Positions 27,341 to 35,092 of a DNA stretch of 64,000 bases are shown in pieces. Source of the stretch: Sphingopyxis indica. GTDB lineage: Bacteria; Pseudomonadota; Alphaproteobacteria; Sphingomonadales; Sphingomonadaceae. Position numbers and translations under genes: made by a program. Each line of letters starts with the position of its first letter. Position 1 is the stretch's first letter. A model generated the notes under the pieces. It saw nothing but the letters and a program-made list of their open reading frames with translations, did no database searches and was not told the origin of the DNA. The stretch lies in assembly GCF_900188185.1 (NCBI RefSeq), contig NZ_FZPA01000001.1, forward strand, positions 806,001 through 870,000, in the 5' to 3' direction.

Positions 27341-28522
27341 ATGACCGACTCCGCTCTCTCGCCCGTTCGGCGCGTCGCCGCCATCCTGCTCGCGGGCGGC
27401 GTCGGCGCGCGTGCCGGGCTGGGCCAGCCCAAGCAGCTCGCGCTGCTCGGCGGCAAGCCGGTGCTGCAATGGAGCCTCGACACTTTTGCCGCGCATCCCG
27501 CGATTTCGGGCGGGGTGCTCGTCGCGGGCGACGACGTCATGGCGTCGATCGCCGCGCTACCGGAAGGCTGGATTTCCGCACGTCCCGGCGCCGAACGCCA
27601 GCAATCGGTGGCGAACGCGCTGGCAGTCCTTGGCGACTGGGACGACGATGCGCTTGTGCTGGTTCACGATGCCGCGCGGCCGGGGGTGCCGGCGGCGGTG
27701 ATCGACCGGTTGCTCGCGGCGCTCGAGGGGGGCGCCGATGCGGCAATCCCGACCCTTCCCGTCCCCGACACGCTTGTCGCACAGACCGGCGGCGAGGCCG
27801 GCGAGGTCGTCGATCGCGCCGCGCTCGCCCGCGTCCAGACGCCGCAGGCCTTCCGGCTCGGCACGCTGCGCCGCGCGCATGGCGGCGCTGGCCCGGGCGC
27901 GGCGACCGACGATGCGCAACTTGTGCGGCGGCTCGGCGTTCCGGTGGCCGCGGTCGAGGGCGATGCGCGGCTGCACAAACTGACTTATGCCGACGATATG
28001 GCGATCCTGTCGGGGCTGCTGGAGGCGAAGGCGATGATGCGAACCGCGGTCGGCATGGGCTATGACGTCCACCGCCTCGTCACGGGCAAACCGCTGTGGC
28101 TCGGCGGGATAGAAATCCCGCATAGTCATGGGCTTGAAGGCCATAGCGATGCCGACGTCGCGCTCCACGCGCTGACCGACGCGATCCTCGGCGCGCTCGG
28201 CGACGGCGACATCGGCGCGCATTTTCCGCCCAGCGATCCCGAATGGCGCGGCGCGGCGTCATGGCGTTTCCTCGAATTCGCCGGTCAGCGTGTGACAGCA
28301 GCAGGCGGACGGATCGGGCATCTCGACCTGACGATCATCGCCGAAGCGCCGAAAATCGGCCCTTTTCGGGACAATATGCGCGCGCGCATCGCCGAAATTC
28401 TTGCGATTTCGCCCACGCGCATTAGTGTGAAGGCGACCACCACAGAGCGGCTGGGCTTTACCGGGCGCCGGGAAGGGATCGCCGCACAGGCCGTCGCCAC
28501 GTTACAACTTCCGGAGACATGA
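27341..28522 (+). CDS. ispDF: Bifunctional IspD/IspF (MEP pathway)
   Basis: A 393-residue fusion. The N-terminal IspD half (1-230) has the nucleotide-binding LLAGGVGARAGLGQPKQLAL and HDAARPGVP motifs and makes CDP-methylerythritol. The C-terminal IspF half (235-393) has the metal site GYDVHRL and HSDADVALHALTDAILGA and forms the cyclic diphosphate. The two reactions are steps 3 and 5 of isoprenoid precursor synthesis; fusion is common in alphaproteobacteria. The 3' end overlaps the CinA-like gene by four bases (ATGA). Confidence 0.96.
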   Translation: MTDSALSPVRRVAAILLAGGVGARAGLGQPKQLALLGGKPVLQWSLDTFAAHPAISGGVLVAGDDVMASIAALPEGWISARPGAERQQSVANALAVLGDWDDDALVLVHDAARPGVPAAVIDRLLAALEGGADAAIPTLPVPDTLVAQTGGEAGEVVDRAALARVQTPQAFRLGTLRRAHGGAGPGAATDDAQLVRRLGVPVAAVEGDARLHKLTYADDMAILSGLLEAKAMMRTAVGMGYDVHRLVTGKPLWLGGIEIPHSHGLEGHSDADVALHALTDAILGALGDGDIGAHFPPSDPEWRGAASWRFLEFAGQRVTAAGGRIGHLDLTIIAEAPKIGPFRDNMRARIAEILAISPTRISVKATTTERLGFTGRREGIAAQAVATLQLPET

Positions 28523-29079
28523 GTTTGCAGCCCGACCTCGAATCGCGCCTTGCCGCGCGTGAAGCCGCCGCCACGGCCGCCCTCGACGCCAACCGCGCCG
28601 CGGGGCGCCGCGTCGCGATCGCCGAAAGCTGCACCGGCGGCATGGTGTGCGCCGCGCTGACCGACATAGCCGGCAGCAGCGATGTCTTTTCGGCGGGTTT
28701 CATCACCTATTCGCGTGCCGCCAAACAGTCGCAGCTCGAGGTGAGCACCGAAATCCTCGACACCTTCGGCGAGGTCGCGCTCGCGACCGCCTGGGCGATG
28801 GCGGCGGGCGCGCTGACCAAGAGCGACGCCGACGTCGCGGTGGCGATCACGGGGATCGCCGGGCCGGGCGGCGGGTCGGAGAAGAAGCCGGTCGGGCTCG
28901 TCGTCTTCGCACGCGCCCTGCGCGGGCAGGACCCCGACGATTATTTCACCCAGCGCATCCAGTTCCAGTCGACCGACCGCGCCGCGATCCGCCATGCCGC
29001 GACATTGTTCGCGCTCGAACTGCTTCAGCCCGAGAAGGATTCGCTCAGACCGTCCGAGGACGTCGAGCTGCCGGCGTAG
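28519..29079 (+). CDS. pncC: CinA C-terminal-type nicotinamide-nucleotide amidase
   Basis: A 186-residue stand-alone CinA C-terminal domain. Typical motifs are RRVAIAESCTGGMVCAALTD, FSAGFITYSRAAKQ, ATAWAMAAGAL, VAITGIAGPGGGSEKKPVGL and the C-terminal RAAIRHAATLFALEL. PncC-type enzymes convert NMN to NaMN, returning the by-product of NAD-dependent DNA ligase to NAD synthesis. There is no N-terminal molybdopterin-like CinA domain. It is coupled to ispDF by ATGA, and a palindrome follows its stop. Confidence 0.92.
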   Translation: MSLQPDLESRLAAREAAATAALDANRAAGRRVAIAESCTGGMVCAALTDIAGSSDVFSAGFITYSRAAKQSQLEVSTEILDTFGEVALATAWAMAAGALTKSDADVAVAITGIAGPGGGSEKKPVGLVVFARALRGQDPDDYFTQRIQFQSTDRAAIRHAATLFALELLQPEKDSLRPSEDVELPA

Positions 29080-29110
29080 GAATATCGTCGCCTTTCGCTA
29101 AAGCATGTTT

Positions 29111-29187
29111 CGTCATTGCGAGCGAAGCGAAGCAATCCAGAGCGTTTTACGCACACTCTGGATTGCTTCGCTTCGCTCGCAATGACG
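29111..29187. repeat. Palindrome with perfect 32-base arms
   Basis: Left arm 29111-29142 starts CGTCATTGCGAGCGAAGCGA; right arm 29156-29187 is its exact complement; the loop is 13 bases. It lies between the convergent cinA-type and ratA genes, so it could form a strong hairpin in either transcript. The CATTGCGAGCGAAGCGAAGC motif is a frequent dispersed intergenic repeat in bacteria. Confidence 0.85.
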
Positions 29188-29299
29188 AGGATTACGGATG
29201 CAAAAGGGATAATGACCATCATCTTTCGCTGAAGCGTGCGCTCCCGCGAACCTTTGCAAGGTTTCGCTCAAAGTCGATCGCGCTCCAGCCCGCCTGCGG

Positions 29300-29317
29300 C
29301 CCCCGCCTTCGCGGGGG
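29300..29317 (-). terminator. Hairpin after ratA
   Basis: CCCCCGC and GCGGGGG pair across a four-base CTTC loop, 12 bases beyond the ratA stop in its direction of transcription. The minus-strand side lacks a long U-tract, so intrinsic termination is likely but not certain. The 29188-29299 stretch shows no gene. Confidence 0.4.
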
Positions 29318-29328
29318 CGACGGTTATT

Positions 29329-29769
29329 TTATGCGGGAGCGCCGTAAAGCGCCGCAGCGCGTTCTTCGAAGGCTGCGATCATGCGGCGCAGCGCCTTGTC
29401 GAACATCTGTCCGGCGAGCGCTTCGAACAGGCGGTTGCGGAACGAGAAATCGACCATGAAGTCGACCCGGCTACCCCCGTCGTCAAGCGGTGTGAAATGC
29501 CATTCATTGTCGAGATGGCGCATCGGGCCTTCGAGATAGTGAACATCGACATGCGACGGCCGCCGCTTCTCGACGCGGCACGAAAAGCTCTCGCGCAGCC
29601 CCTTGAACCCCACGATCATGTCGGCGACCGACTCGGTCTCGCTGTCGCTTTTGACGCGCAGCGCGACGACCCACGGCAGAAAATCGGGATAGTGCGCGAT
29701 GTCGGTGACGAGCGCGAACATCTGCTCGGCGCTGTACGGCAGCTCGCGCGTTTCGTGGTGGCGGGGCAA
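29329..29769 (-). CDS. START/SRPBCC-domain protein, Coq10/RatA family
   Basis: A 146-residue helix-grip protein beginning MPRHHETRELPYSAEQMFAL with LVTDIAHYPDFLPWVVALRV, the hallmark opening of the Coq10/RatA family, and ending in the usual amphipathic helix (FEALAGQMFDKALRRMIAAF). Relatives bind ubiquinone and support respiration; E. coli RatA was reported to block ribosome assembly, but the quinone role is better conserved. The only suitable start is TTG at 29769, three bases after lipA, so translation is probably coupled to lipA. Confidence 0.88.
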   Translation of the reverse strand: MPRHHETRELPYSAEQMFALVTDIAHYPDFLPWVVALRVKSDSETESVADMIVGFKGLRESFSCRVEKRRPSHVDVHYLEGPMRHLDNEWHFTPLDDGGSRVDFMVDFSFRNRLFEALAGQMFDKALRRMIAAFEERAAALYGAPA

Positions 29770-29772
29770 GGC

Positions 29773-30708
29773 TCAGTCGGCGGCCGCACGCGCGAGCTTC
29801 GCCTCGCGCGCCGCGCGCATCCGCTCGAAATCGTCGCCGGCGTGATAGCTCGAGCGCGTCAGCGGCGACGAAGCGACCTGAAGGAAGCCCTTCGCGCGCG
29901 CGATCTGCGCATAGGCGTCGAAGGCCTGCGGGGTCACGAAGTCGATCACCTTGGTGTGCTTCGGCGTCGGCTGGAGATATTGGCCCATCGTCATGAAATC
30001 GATGTCGGCGCTGCGCATGTCGTCCATCACCTGATGCACTTCCATCCGCTCTTCGCCGAGGCCGAGCATGATCCCCGACTTGGTGAAGATCGACGGATCG
30101 CGGCGCTTGACCTGTTCGAGCAGGCGCAGCGAGGCGTAATAGCGCGCGCCGGGGCGGATCGTCGGATAGAGCCGCGGCACCGTTTCGAGATTGTGATTAT
30201 AGACGTCGGGCCGCGCATCGACGATCGACGCGACCGCATCCTCGGGCTTGTTGCGGAAATCGGGGGTCAGGATTTCGATCGTCGTCTGCGGCGTTTCGCG
30301 GCGCAGCGCCTCGATCACGCGCACGAACTGACGCGCACCGCCGTCGGGCAGGTCGTCGCGATCGACCGAGGTGATGACGATATGCGTCAGCCCCATCTTC
30401 GCCGCCGCCACCGCAACATGCTCGGGCTCGAGCGGATCGACCGCGCGCGGCATCCCGGTCTTGACGTTGCAGAAGGCGCAGGCGCGCGTGCAGGTGTCGC
30501 CGAGGATCATCACCGTGGCGTGCTTCTTGGTCCAGCATTCGCCGATATTCGGACACGCCGCTTCCTCGCACACCGTATTGAGGTTCAAATCGCGCATCAG
30601 CTTGCGCGTCTCGGCATAGCCGGGGCTGGTCGGCGCCTTGACGCGAATCCAGTCGGGTTTGCGGGCGCGCTGCGAGGGCTGCGAAAGCGGTTGGACGGGT
30701 GCGTTCAT
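29773..30708 (-). CDS. lipA: Lipoyl synthase (radical SAM)
   Basis: A 311-residue enzyme that inserts two sulfurs into octanoyl chains on lipoyl domains. The radical-SAM cluster is CTRACAFC, and the auxiliary sacrificial cluster is [12 protein letters not shown]. The C-terminal [10 protein letters not shown] contains the conserved RSSY serine ligand. I chose the ATG at 30708 ([10 protein letters not shown]), which drops an Arg-rich extension. lipA followed by the Coq10/RatA gene is a recurrent pair in alphaproteobacteria. A 62-base divergent gap separates it from the carbonic anhydrase. Confidence 0.96.
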   Translation of the reverse strand: MNAPVQPLSQPSQRARKPDWIRVKAPTSPGYAETRKLMRDLNLNTVCEEAACPNIGECWTKKHATVMILGDTCTRACAFCNVKTGMPRAVDPLEPEHVAVAAAKMGLTHIVITSVDRDDLPDGGARQFVRVIEALRRETPQTTIEILTPDFRNKPEDAVASIVDARPDVYNHNLETVPRLYPTIRPGARYYASLRLLEQVKRRDPSIFTKSGIMLGLGEERMEVHQVMDDMRSADIDFMTMGQYLQPTPKHTKVIDFVTPQAFDAYAQIARAKGFLQVASSPLTRSSYHAGDDFERMRAAREAKLARAAAD

Positions 30709-30770
30709 CGCGCTCACATAGGCGCGCGCGCGCCTCTTCTCAACCGTCGATCTTGTGCTAAGGCGCGCGC

Positions 30771-31409
30771 ATGACTCGCTTTGCAGAACTGATTGAGGGC
30801 TATCGCCGCTTTCGCGCGACGGACTGGGAGCAGCAGCGCGCACGTTGGGAGGAACTCGCCGAAGGCCAGTCGCCCAAGGTGATGATCATCGCCTGTTCGG
30901 ACAGCCGGTCCGAACCCGCGCAGATTTTCGATACCAGTCCGGGCGAGATATTCGTCGTCCGCAACGTCGCGGCGCTTGTCCCGCCGTTCGAGACCAGCCC
31001 GGGGCGCCATGGCGTCTCCGCGGCGCTCGAATTCGCGGTGCAGTTCCTCAACGTCGAGGAAATCGTCGTGATGGGGCACGGGCTGTGCGGCGGCTGCCAT
31101 GCCGCGCTGCACCGGACGATGGAGGGCGCCGAGCCGGGACGCGGCGGCTTCATCGCCGACTGGATCGCGCTGCTCGACGAAGCGAGCGCCGCCGTTCGCG
31201 CGAGCCACACCGACATCGACAATCGCGACGCGGGCCGTGCGATGGAAATGGCGGGGGTCAAGGTCAGCCTGGCCAATCTGCGCACCTTCCCGTGCATTCA
31301 GGAGCGCGAGAAGCGCGGCACGCTGAAGCTGCGCGGCGCCTTTTTCGCGATCAGCGACGGCATCCTGCATCTGCTCGACGAGGAAAGCGGAACGTTCGCG
31401 CCGGCTTGA
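30771..31409 (+). CDS. Beta-class carbonic anhydrase
   Basis: A 212-residue zinc enzyme interconverting CO2 and bicarbonate. Zinc ligands and catalytic dyad are visible: Cys with Asp-Arg in [11 protein letters not shown], then His and Cys in [14 protein letters not shown]; the RNVAALVPP loop is also typical. There is no signal peptide, so it is cytoplasmic and probably supplies bicarbonate to carboxylases. It stands alone on the plus strand, 47 bases before the symporter gene. Confidence 0.94.
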   Translation: MTRFAELIEGYRRFRATDWEQQRARWEELAEGQSPKVMIIACSDSRSEPAQIFDTSPGEIFVVRNVAALVPPFETSPGRHGVSAALEFAVQFLNVEEIVVMGHGLCGGCHAALHRTMEGAEPGRGGFIADWIALLDEASAAVRASHTDIDNRDAGRAMEMAGVKVSLANLRTFPCIQEREKRGTLKLRGAFFAISDGILHLLDEESGTFAPA

Positions 31410-31456
31410 ACGGCCTCCCCTTTCTTTCGCGGCCAAAGGCGCTACACCCTGCCCCG

Positions 31457-32890
31457 ATGAATAACGCGACCCTCTTCGCCATCGGCGCCTATTTCGCGCT
31501 GATGCTCGGCATCGGCCTCTATGCCTGGCGCAAATCGACCTCGGACAGCAGCGAATATCTCTTGAGCGGGCGCAGCCTCGGCCCCGCGGTCACCGCGCTC
31601 GCGGCCGGGGCTTCGGACATGTCGGGATGGCTGATGCTCGGGCTTCCCGGCGCCATCTATGTCTCGGGGCTCGCCGAAAGCTGGATCGGCATCGGGCTCT
31701 TCTTCGGCGCGTGGGCGAACTGGGTGCTCGTCGCGCCGCGGCTGCGCGAACAGACCGAGCGCCTCGGCGCGCTGACCATCCCCGAATTTCTCGGCAATCG
31801 CTTCGCCGATCAGAGCCATATCCTGCGCATCGTCGCCAGTCTGGTGATCGTCGTCTTTTTCGCGGTTTACAGCGCCTCCGGCCTCGTCGCGGGCGGCAAG
31901 CTGTTCGAATCGGCGTTCGGCCTCTCCTATCAGACCGGCCTCTGGGTCACCGCGTCGGTGGTCGTCGCCTATGTCGTGCTCGGCGGCTTCCTTGCGGTCA
32001 GCCTGACCGATTTCGTGCAGGGCACGATCATGATGATCGCGCTCGTCGCCTTGCCGCTCGTCGCGCTCGGCAATTTCAACGAAGGCGCGAGCGCAGCCGA
32101 CGTCCTTCGCGACATCGACCCGGCGATGCTCAGCCTGTTCGGCGGAACGAGCCTGCTTGGCGTCATATCCGCAGCCGCATGGGGACTCGGCTATTTCGGG
32201 CAGCCGCACATCATCGTGCGCTTCATGGCGATCCGCTCGGTTCGCGACATTCCTACTGCGCGCTTCATCGGCCTTGCCTGGATGCTGATCTCGCTGACCG
32301 GCGCGATCGCGGTCGGGCTGGTCGGGCGCGCGTGGTTCACCGCGCACGCGACGCCGATCGACGATCCCGAGACGGTGTTCATCCTGCTCGGACAGGTGCT
32401 GCTGCATCCGCTCGCGCTCGGTTTCCTGCTCTCGGCGATCCTCGCCGCGATCATGAGCACGATTTCGGCGCAGCTGCTCGTCACCGGATCGTCGCTGACC
32501 GAGGACTTCTATCGCCTGTTCGTGCGCCGCGACGCGGGCGAGCGCGAGATCGTCACCGTCGGGCGGCTGTCGGTGGTCGCGGTCGCCGCGGTCGCGATGA
32601 TTCTCGCGCAGAATCCGAACGGCAGCGTCCTCGGCCTCGTCTCGAACGCCTGGGCCGGATTCGGTGCGGCGTTCGGGCCGGTCATCCTGCTCTCGCTGAT
32701 GTGGCCGCGCATGACGCTGGGCGGCGCGCTCGCCGGGATGGTGACCGGTGCGCTCGTCGTGATCGTCTGGATACAGGCGGGACTCAGCGCCGCGCTCTAC
32801 GAGCTGGTGCCCGGCTTCGCCGCGGCGATGCTCGCGATCGTCGCGGTCAGCCTCGCCGCCCCCGAACCGAAGGAGATCGCCCATGGCTGA
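31457..32890 (+). CDS. putP: Sodium/solute symporter, PutP (proline permease) type
   Basis: A 477-residue SSS-family membrane protein with about 13 predicted helices. Family landmarks are SSEYLLSGRSLGPAVTALAA, GASDMSGWLMLGLPGA, and AAWGLGYFGQPHIIVRFMA, the last a hallmark of proline/sodium symporters. The frame is open far upstream, but the ATG at 31457 (MNNATLFAIGAYFA) is the family start. The end overlaps the NYN gene by eight bases. Proline is the most likely substrate by motif; other substrates are possible. Confidence 0.9.
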   Translation: MNNATLFAIGAYFALMLGIGLYAWRKSTSDSSEYLLSGRSLGPAVTALAAGASDMSGWLMLGLPGAIYVSGLAESWIGIGLFFGAWANWVLVAPRLREQTERLGALTIPEFLGNRFADQSHILRIVASLVIVVFFAVYSASGLVAGGKLFESAFGLSYQTGLWVTASVVVAYVVLGGFLAVSLTDFVQGTIMMIALVALPLVALGNFNEGASAADVLRDIDPAMLSLFGGTSLLGVISAAAWGLGYFGQPHIIVRFMAIRSVRDIPTARFIGLAWMLISLTGAIAVGLVGRAWFTAHATPIDDPETVFILLGQVLLHPLALGFLLSAILAAIMSTISAQLLVTGSSLTEDFYRLFVRRDAGEREIVTVGRLSVVAVAAVAMILAQNPNGSVLGLVSNAWAGFGAAFGPVILLSLMWPRMTLGGALAGMVTGALVVIVWIQAGLSAALYELVPGFAAAMLAIVAVSLAAPEPKEIAHG

Positions 32891-33593
32891 CGGCAATGTC
32901 GCGCTGCTGATCGACGCCGACAATGCGCGCCCCGCGGGGCTCGACCCGGTGCTCACCGCGCTCGCCGAGCTCGGCACGGTCAACATCCGCCGCGCCTATG
33001 GCAATTGGCGCAAGCCCGCGCTCAAGGGCTGGGTCGACCAGCTCCACCGCTTCGGGATCGAGCCGCAGCAACAGTTCGACCTGACGAAAGGCAAGAACGC
33101 CACCGACATGAAGCTGACGATCGACGCGATGGACCTGCTCTATCGCGGGCGGCTCGACGGGCTCGGCATCATGTCGAGCGACAGCGATTTCATGCCGCTC
33201 GCGATGCGCGTGCGGCAGGACGGCATTCCCGTCTATGGTTTCGGCAGCGCAAAGACGCCCGAGGGGTTTCAGGGTGCCTGCACGCGCTTTATCGACGTCG
33301 ACGCGCTCGTCGATGCGGGCCGCGAGCAAGGCGGCGCGGACAGGAAGGCGGCGGCCAAGAAAGCGATCGACCCCGACGTCATCGAACTGCTCGGCAATGC
33401 ATGGAAAACCGCAAAGCGCGACGACAATGGCTTCGCCTTGCTCGGCGAGGTCGGGCAGATCGCGGGCAACCGGTCGAGCTTCGACGTGCGCAACTATGGC
33501 TATACGCGCCTGTCCGACATGATCGCCGACATCCCCAATTTCGTGACCGAGCGCGCCGAGGGCGGACCGCTGCGCGTCAAAAGGCTGCGATAG
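32883..33593 (+). CDS. NYN-domain ribonuclease-like protein with LOTUS/OST-HTH domain
   Basis: A 236-residue protein. The N-terminal NYN/PIN-like domain (about 1-145) has the acidic site residues in ALLIDADNARP, KNATDMKLTIDAMDL and MSSDSDFMPLA. The C-terminal OST-HTH/LOTUS domain (about 158-236) reads IELLGNAWKTAK and GNRSSFDVRNYGYTRLSDM. NYN domains are metal-dependent RNA nucleases and LOTUS domains bind RNA, so RNA turnover is a reasonable guess; no bacterial target is known to me. The start overlaps the end of putP. Confidence 0.87.
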   Translation: MADGNVALLIDADNARPAGLDPVLTALAELGTVNIRRAYGNWRKPALKGWVDQLHRFGIEPQQQFDLTKGKNATDMKLTIDAMDLLYRGRLDGLGIMSSDSDFMPLAMRVRQDGIPVYGFGSAKTPEGFQGACTRFIDVDALVDAGREQGGADRKAAAKKAIDPDVIELLGNAWKTAKRDDNGFALLGEVGQIAGNRSSFDVRNYGYTRLSDMIADIPNFVTERAEGGPLRVKRLR

Positions 33594-33617
33594 GATTCGC
33601 TCTCTACACGACGATTT

Positions 33618-33646
33618 TGCAACTCAACCGAACGAATCGAGTTGCA
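33618..33646. repeat. Inverted repeat before the ClC gene
   Basis: TGCAACTC (33618-33625) and GAGTTGCA (33639-33646) are exact complements spaced by 13 bases, in the 93-base gap between the NYN and ClC genes. It could be an operator half-site pair or a weak hairpin. There is no T-tract after it. Confidence 0.3.
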
Positions 33647-33686
33647 GGGGTTGCGCTCGGCGGACGCTCAGTCCACAGGGACGCCC

Positions 33687-35027
33687 ATGCCGACCAAGCC
33701 AAATCTGCCGCGCTGGGTGCGCCTGTGGCAGCTGCGCGCGCAGCGCCGGGCGCGCAGCGAGGTCGTGGACATCTGGCGCCGCGCCGCGATGGTCGGCGGC
33801 GCCCTGCTCCTCGGCTTCGTCGCGCTCGCCTTCGCCAAGGCGGGCGACGAGGCGCAGAAGCTGATCTTCCATATTTCGCATCGGGCGTGGTGGCTGCCCA
33901 TCCTCGTCACCCCGGCGGGCTTCGCCTTCGTCGTCTGGGCGGCGAACCGCTTTTCGCCCGAATCGCGCGGGTCGGGCATTCCGCAGATCATCGCCGCCGG
34001 GCGCCGCCCCGAAATGGAAGCGAACGGTCCGCTGGTGTCGCTGCGCACCGCCTTCGCGAAGCTGGGGCTGACCTTGTCGACGCTCGCGGTCGGCGGATCG
34101 GTCGGCCGCGAGGGGCCGACGGTGCAGGTCAGCGCCGCGATCATGATCGCGATGCACCGTTTGCTGAAAGTCCGCATCACCGCGGGCGTCTATATCGCGG
34201 GCGGCGCCGCGGGGGTCGCGGCGGCGTTCAACACGCCGCTCGCCGGGATCGCCTTCGCGATCGAGGAACTCGCCTCGGCCTATGAACAGCGCGTCGCGGT
34301 GCTGACGATGGGGGCGGTGATGATCTCGGGCCTCGTGAGCCTCGCGGTCGCCGGCGACTATATCTATTTCGGCGTGATGCGCGACACGCTGGGGGTCGGC
34401 GACACCTTGCTGATCGCGCCGGTCGCTGGGCTCGGCGGCGGGCTCGCCGGCGGGCTGTTCGCGCGTATCGTCCTTGCGGCGAGCGACAGGACCGCCAACT
34501 GGGCGCGCCGCGTCGCCACGCGCCCGATCCTCTTCGCCGCCGGTTGCGGACTCGTCGTCGCGCTGGTCGGCGTCGCGACGAAGGGCGCGACATGGGGCAC
34601 GGGCTATGACGTCACCAAGTTCCTCGTCGAAGGCAACCACGGCAAGCTGTGGTTCTTCCCCGCGAAATTCGCTGCCGCGCTCGCTTCGACGCTGAGCGGC
34701 GCGCCGGGCGGTATCTTCGCGCCGTCGCTCGCCGTGGGCGCGGGTTTCGGCAATCTGCTGACGCCGATCTTCCCCGAAAGCCCGGTCGGCGCGGTCGTGA
34801 TGATGGGAATGGTCGCCTATTTCGTCGGCGTCGTGCGCGCGCCGCTGACCGCGGTGATTATCCTGATCGAAGCGACCGCGGCGCGCGGCGTCATCCTGCC
34901 GCTGTTCGCGACCGCGCTGATCGCCGACTGGACGAGCGCGCAAATCTGCCCCACCCGCCTCTATCACGGCCTCGCGCGGCGGATGATGCCGCAAAAGGGC
35001 AAGCCGCCCGCGGTCGCGGTTCCCTGA
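33687..35027 (+). CDS. ClC-family chloride channel or H+/Cl- exchanger
   Basis: A 446-residue membrane protein with the three ClC signature motifs: GSGIPQI, GREGPTVQ and GGIFAPS. The glutamate in GREGP is the gating Glu of the family and is kept, which is compatible with exchange transport; the second proton Glu was not located with confidence. I chose the ATG at 33687 (MPTKPNLPRW) with CAGGG upstream rather than 33642. No C-terminal CBS domains are present. A bidirectional hairpin follows the stop. Confidence 0.92.
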   Translation: MPTKPNLPRWVRLWQLRAQRRARSEVVDIWRRAAMVGGALLLGFVALAFAKAGDEAQKLIFHISHRAWWLPILVTPAGFAFVVWAANRFSPESRGSGIPQIIAAGRRPEMEANGPLVSLRTAFAKLGLTLSTLAVGGSVGREGPTVQVSAAIMIAMHRLLKVRITAGVYIAGGAAGVAAAFNTPLAGIAFAIEELASAYEQRVAVLTMGAVMISGLVSLAVAGDYIYFGVMRDTLGVGDTLLIAPVAGLGGGLAGGLFARIVLAASDRTANWARRVATRPILFAAGCGLVVALVGVATKGATWGTGYDVTKFLVEGNHGKLWFFPAKFAAALASTLSGAPGGIFAPSLAVGAGFGNLLTPIFPESPVGAVVMMGMVAYFVGVVRAPLTAVIILIEATAARGVILPLFATALIADWTSAQICPTRLYHGLARRMMPQKGKPPAVAVP

Positions 35028-35038
35028 CGCCGCAACGA

Positions 35039-35070
35039 GAAAGGGCGCACGCCGCAGCGCACGCCCTTTC
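35039..35070. terminator. Bidirectional terminator between the ClC and sulfatase genes
   Basis: GAAAGGGCG and CGCCCTTTC pair around a 14-base centre, which can form three more pairs after a two-base mismatch. It separates the convergent ClC (plus) and arylsulfatase (minus) genes, 12 and 23 bases from their stops. Confidence 0.65.
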
Positions 35071-35092
35071 CCGAGACGCCTCTGGAAGATCG

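Noticed and set aside
29329..29769. RatA as a toxin of a toxin-antitoxin pair
   Set aside because: The family name comes from E. coli, but the lipA neighbour and Coq10-type sequence favour a quinone-binding role, and no antitoxin gene adjoins it.
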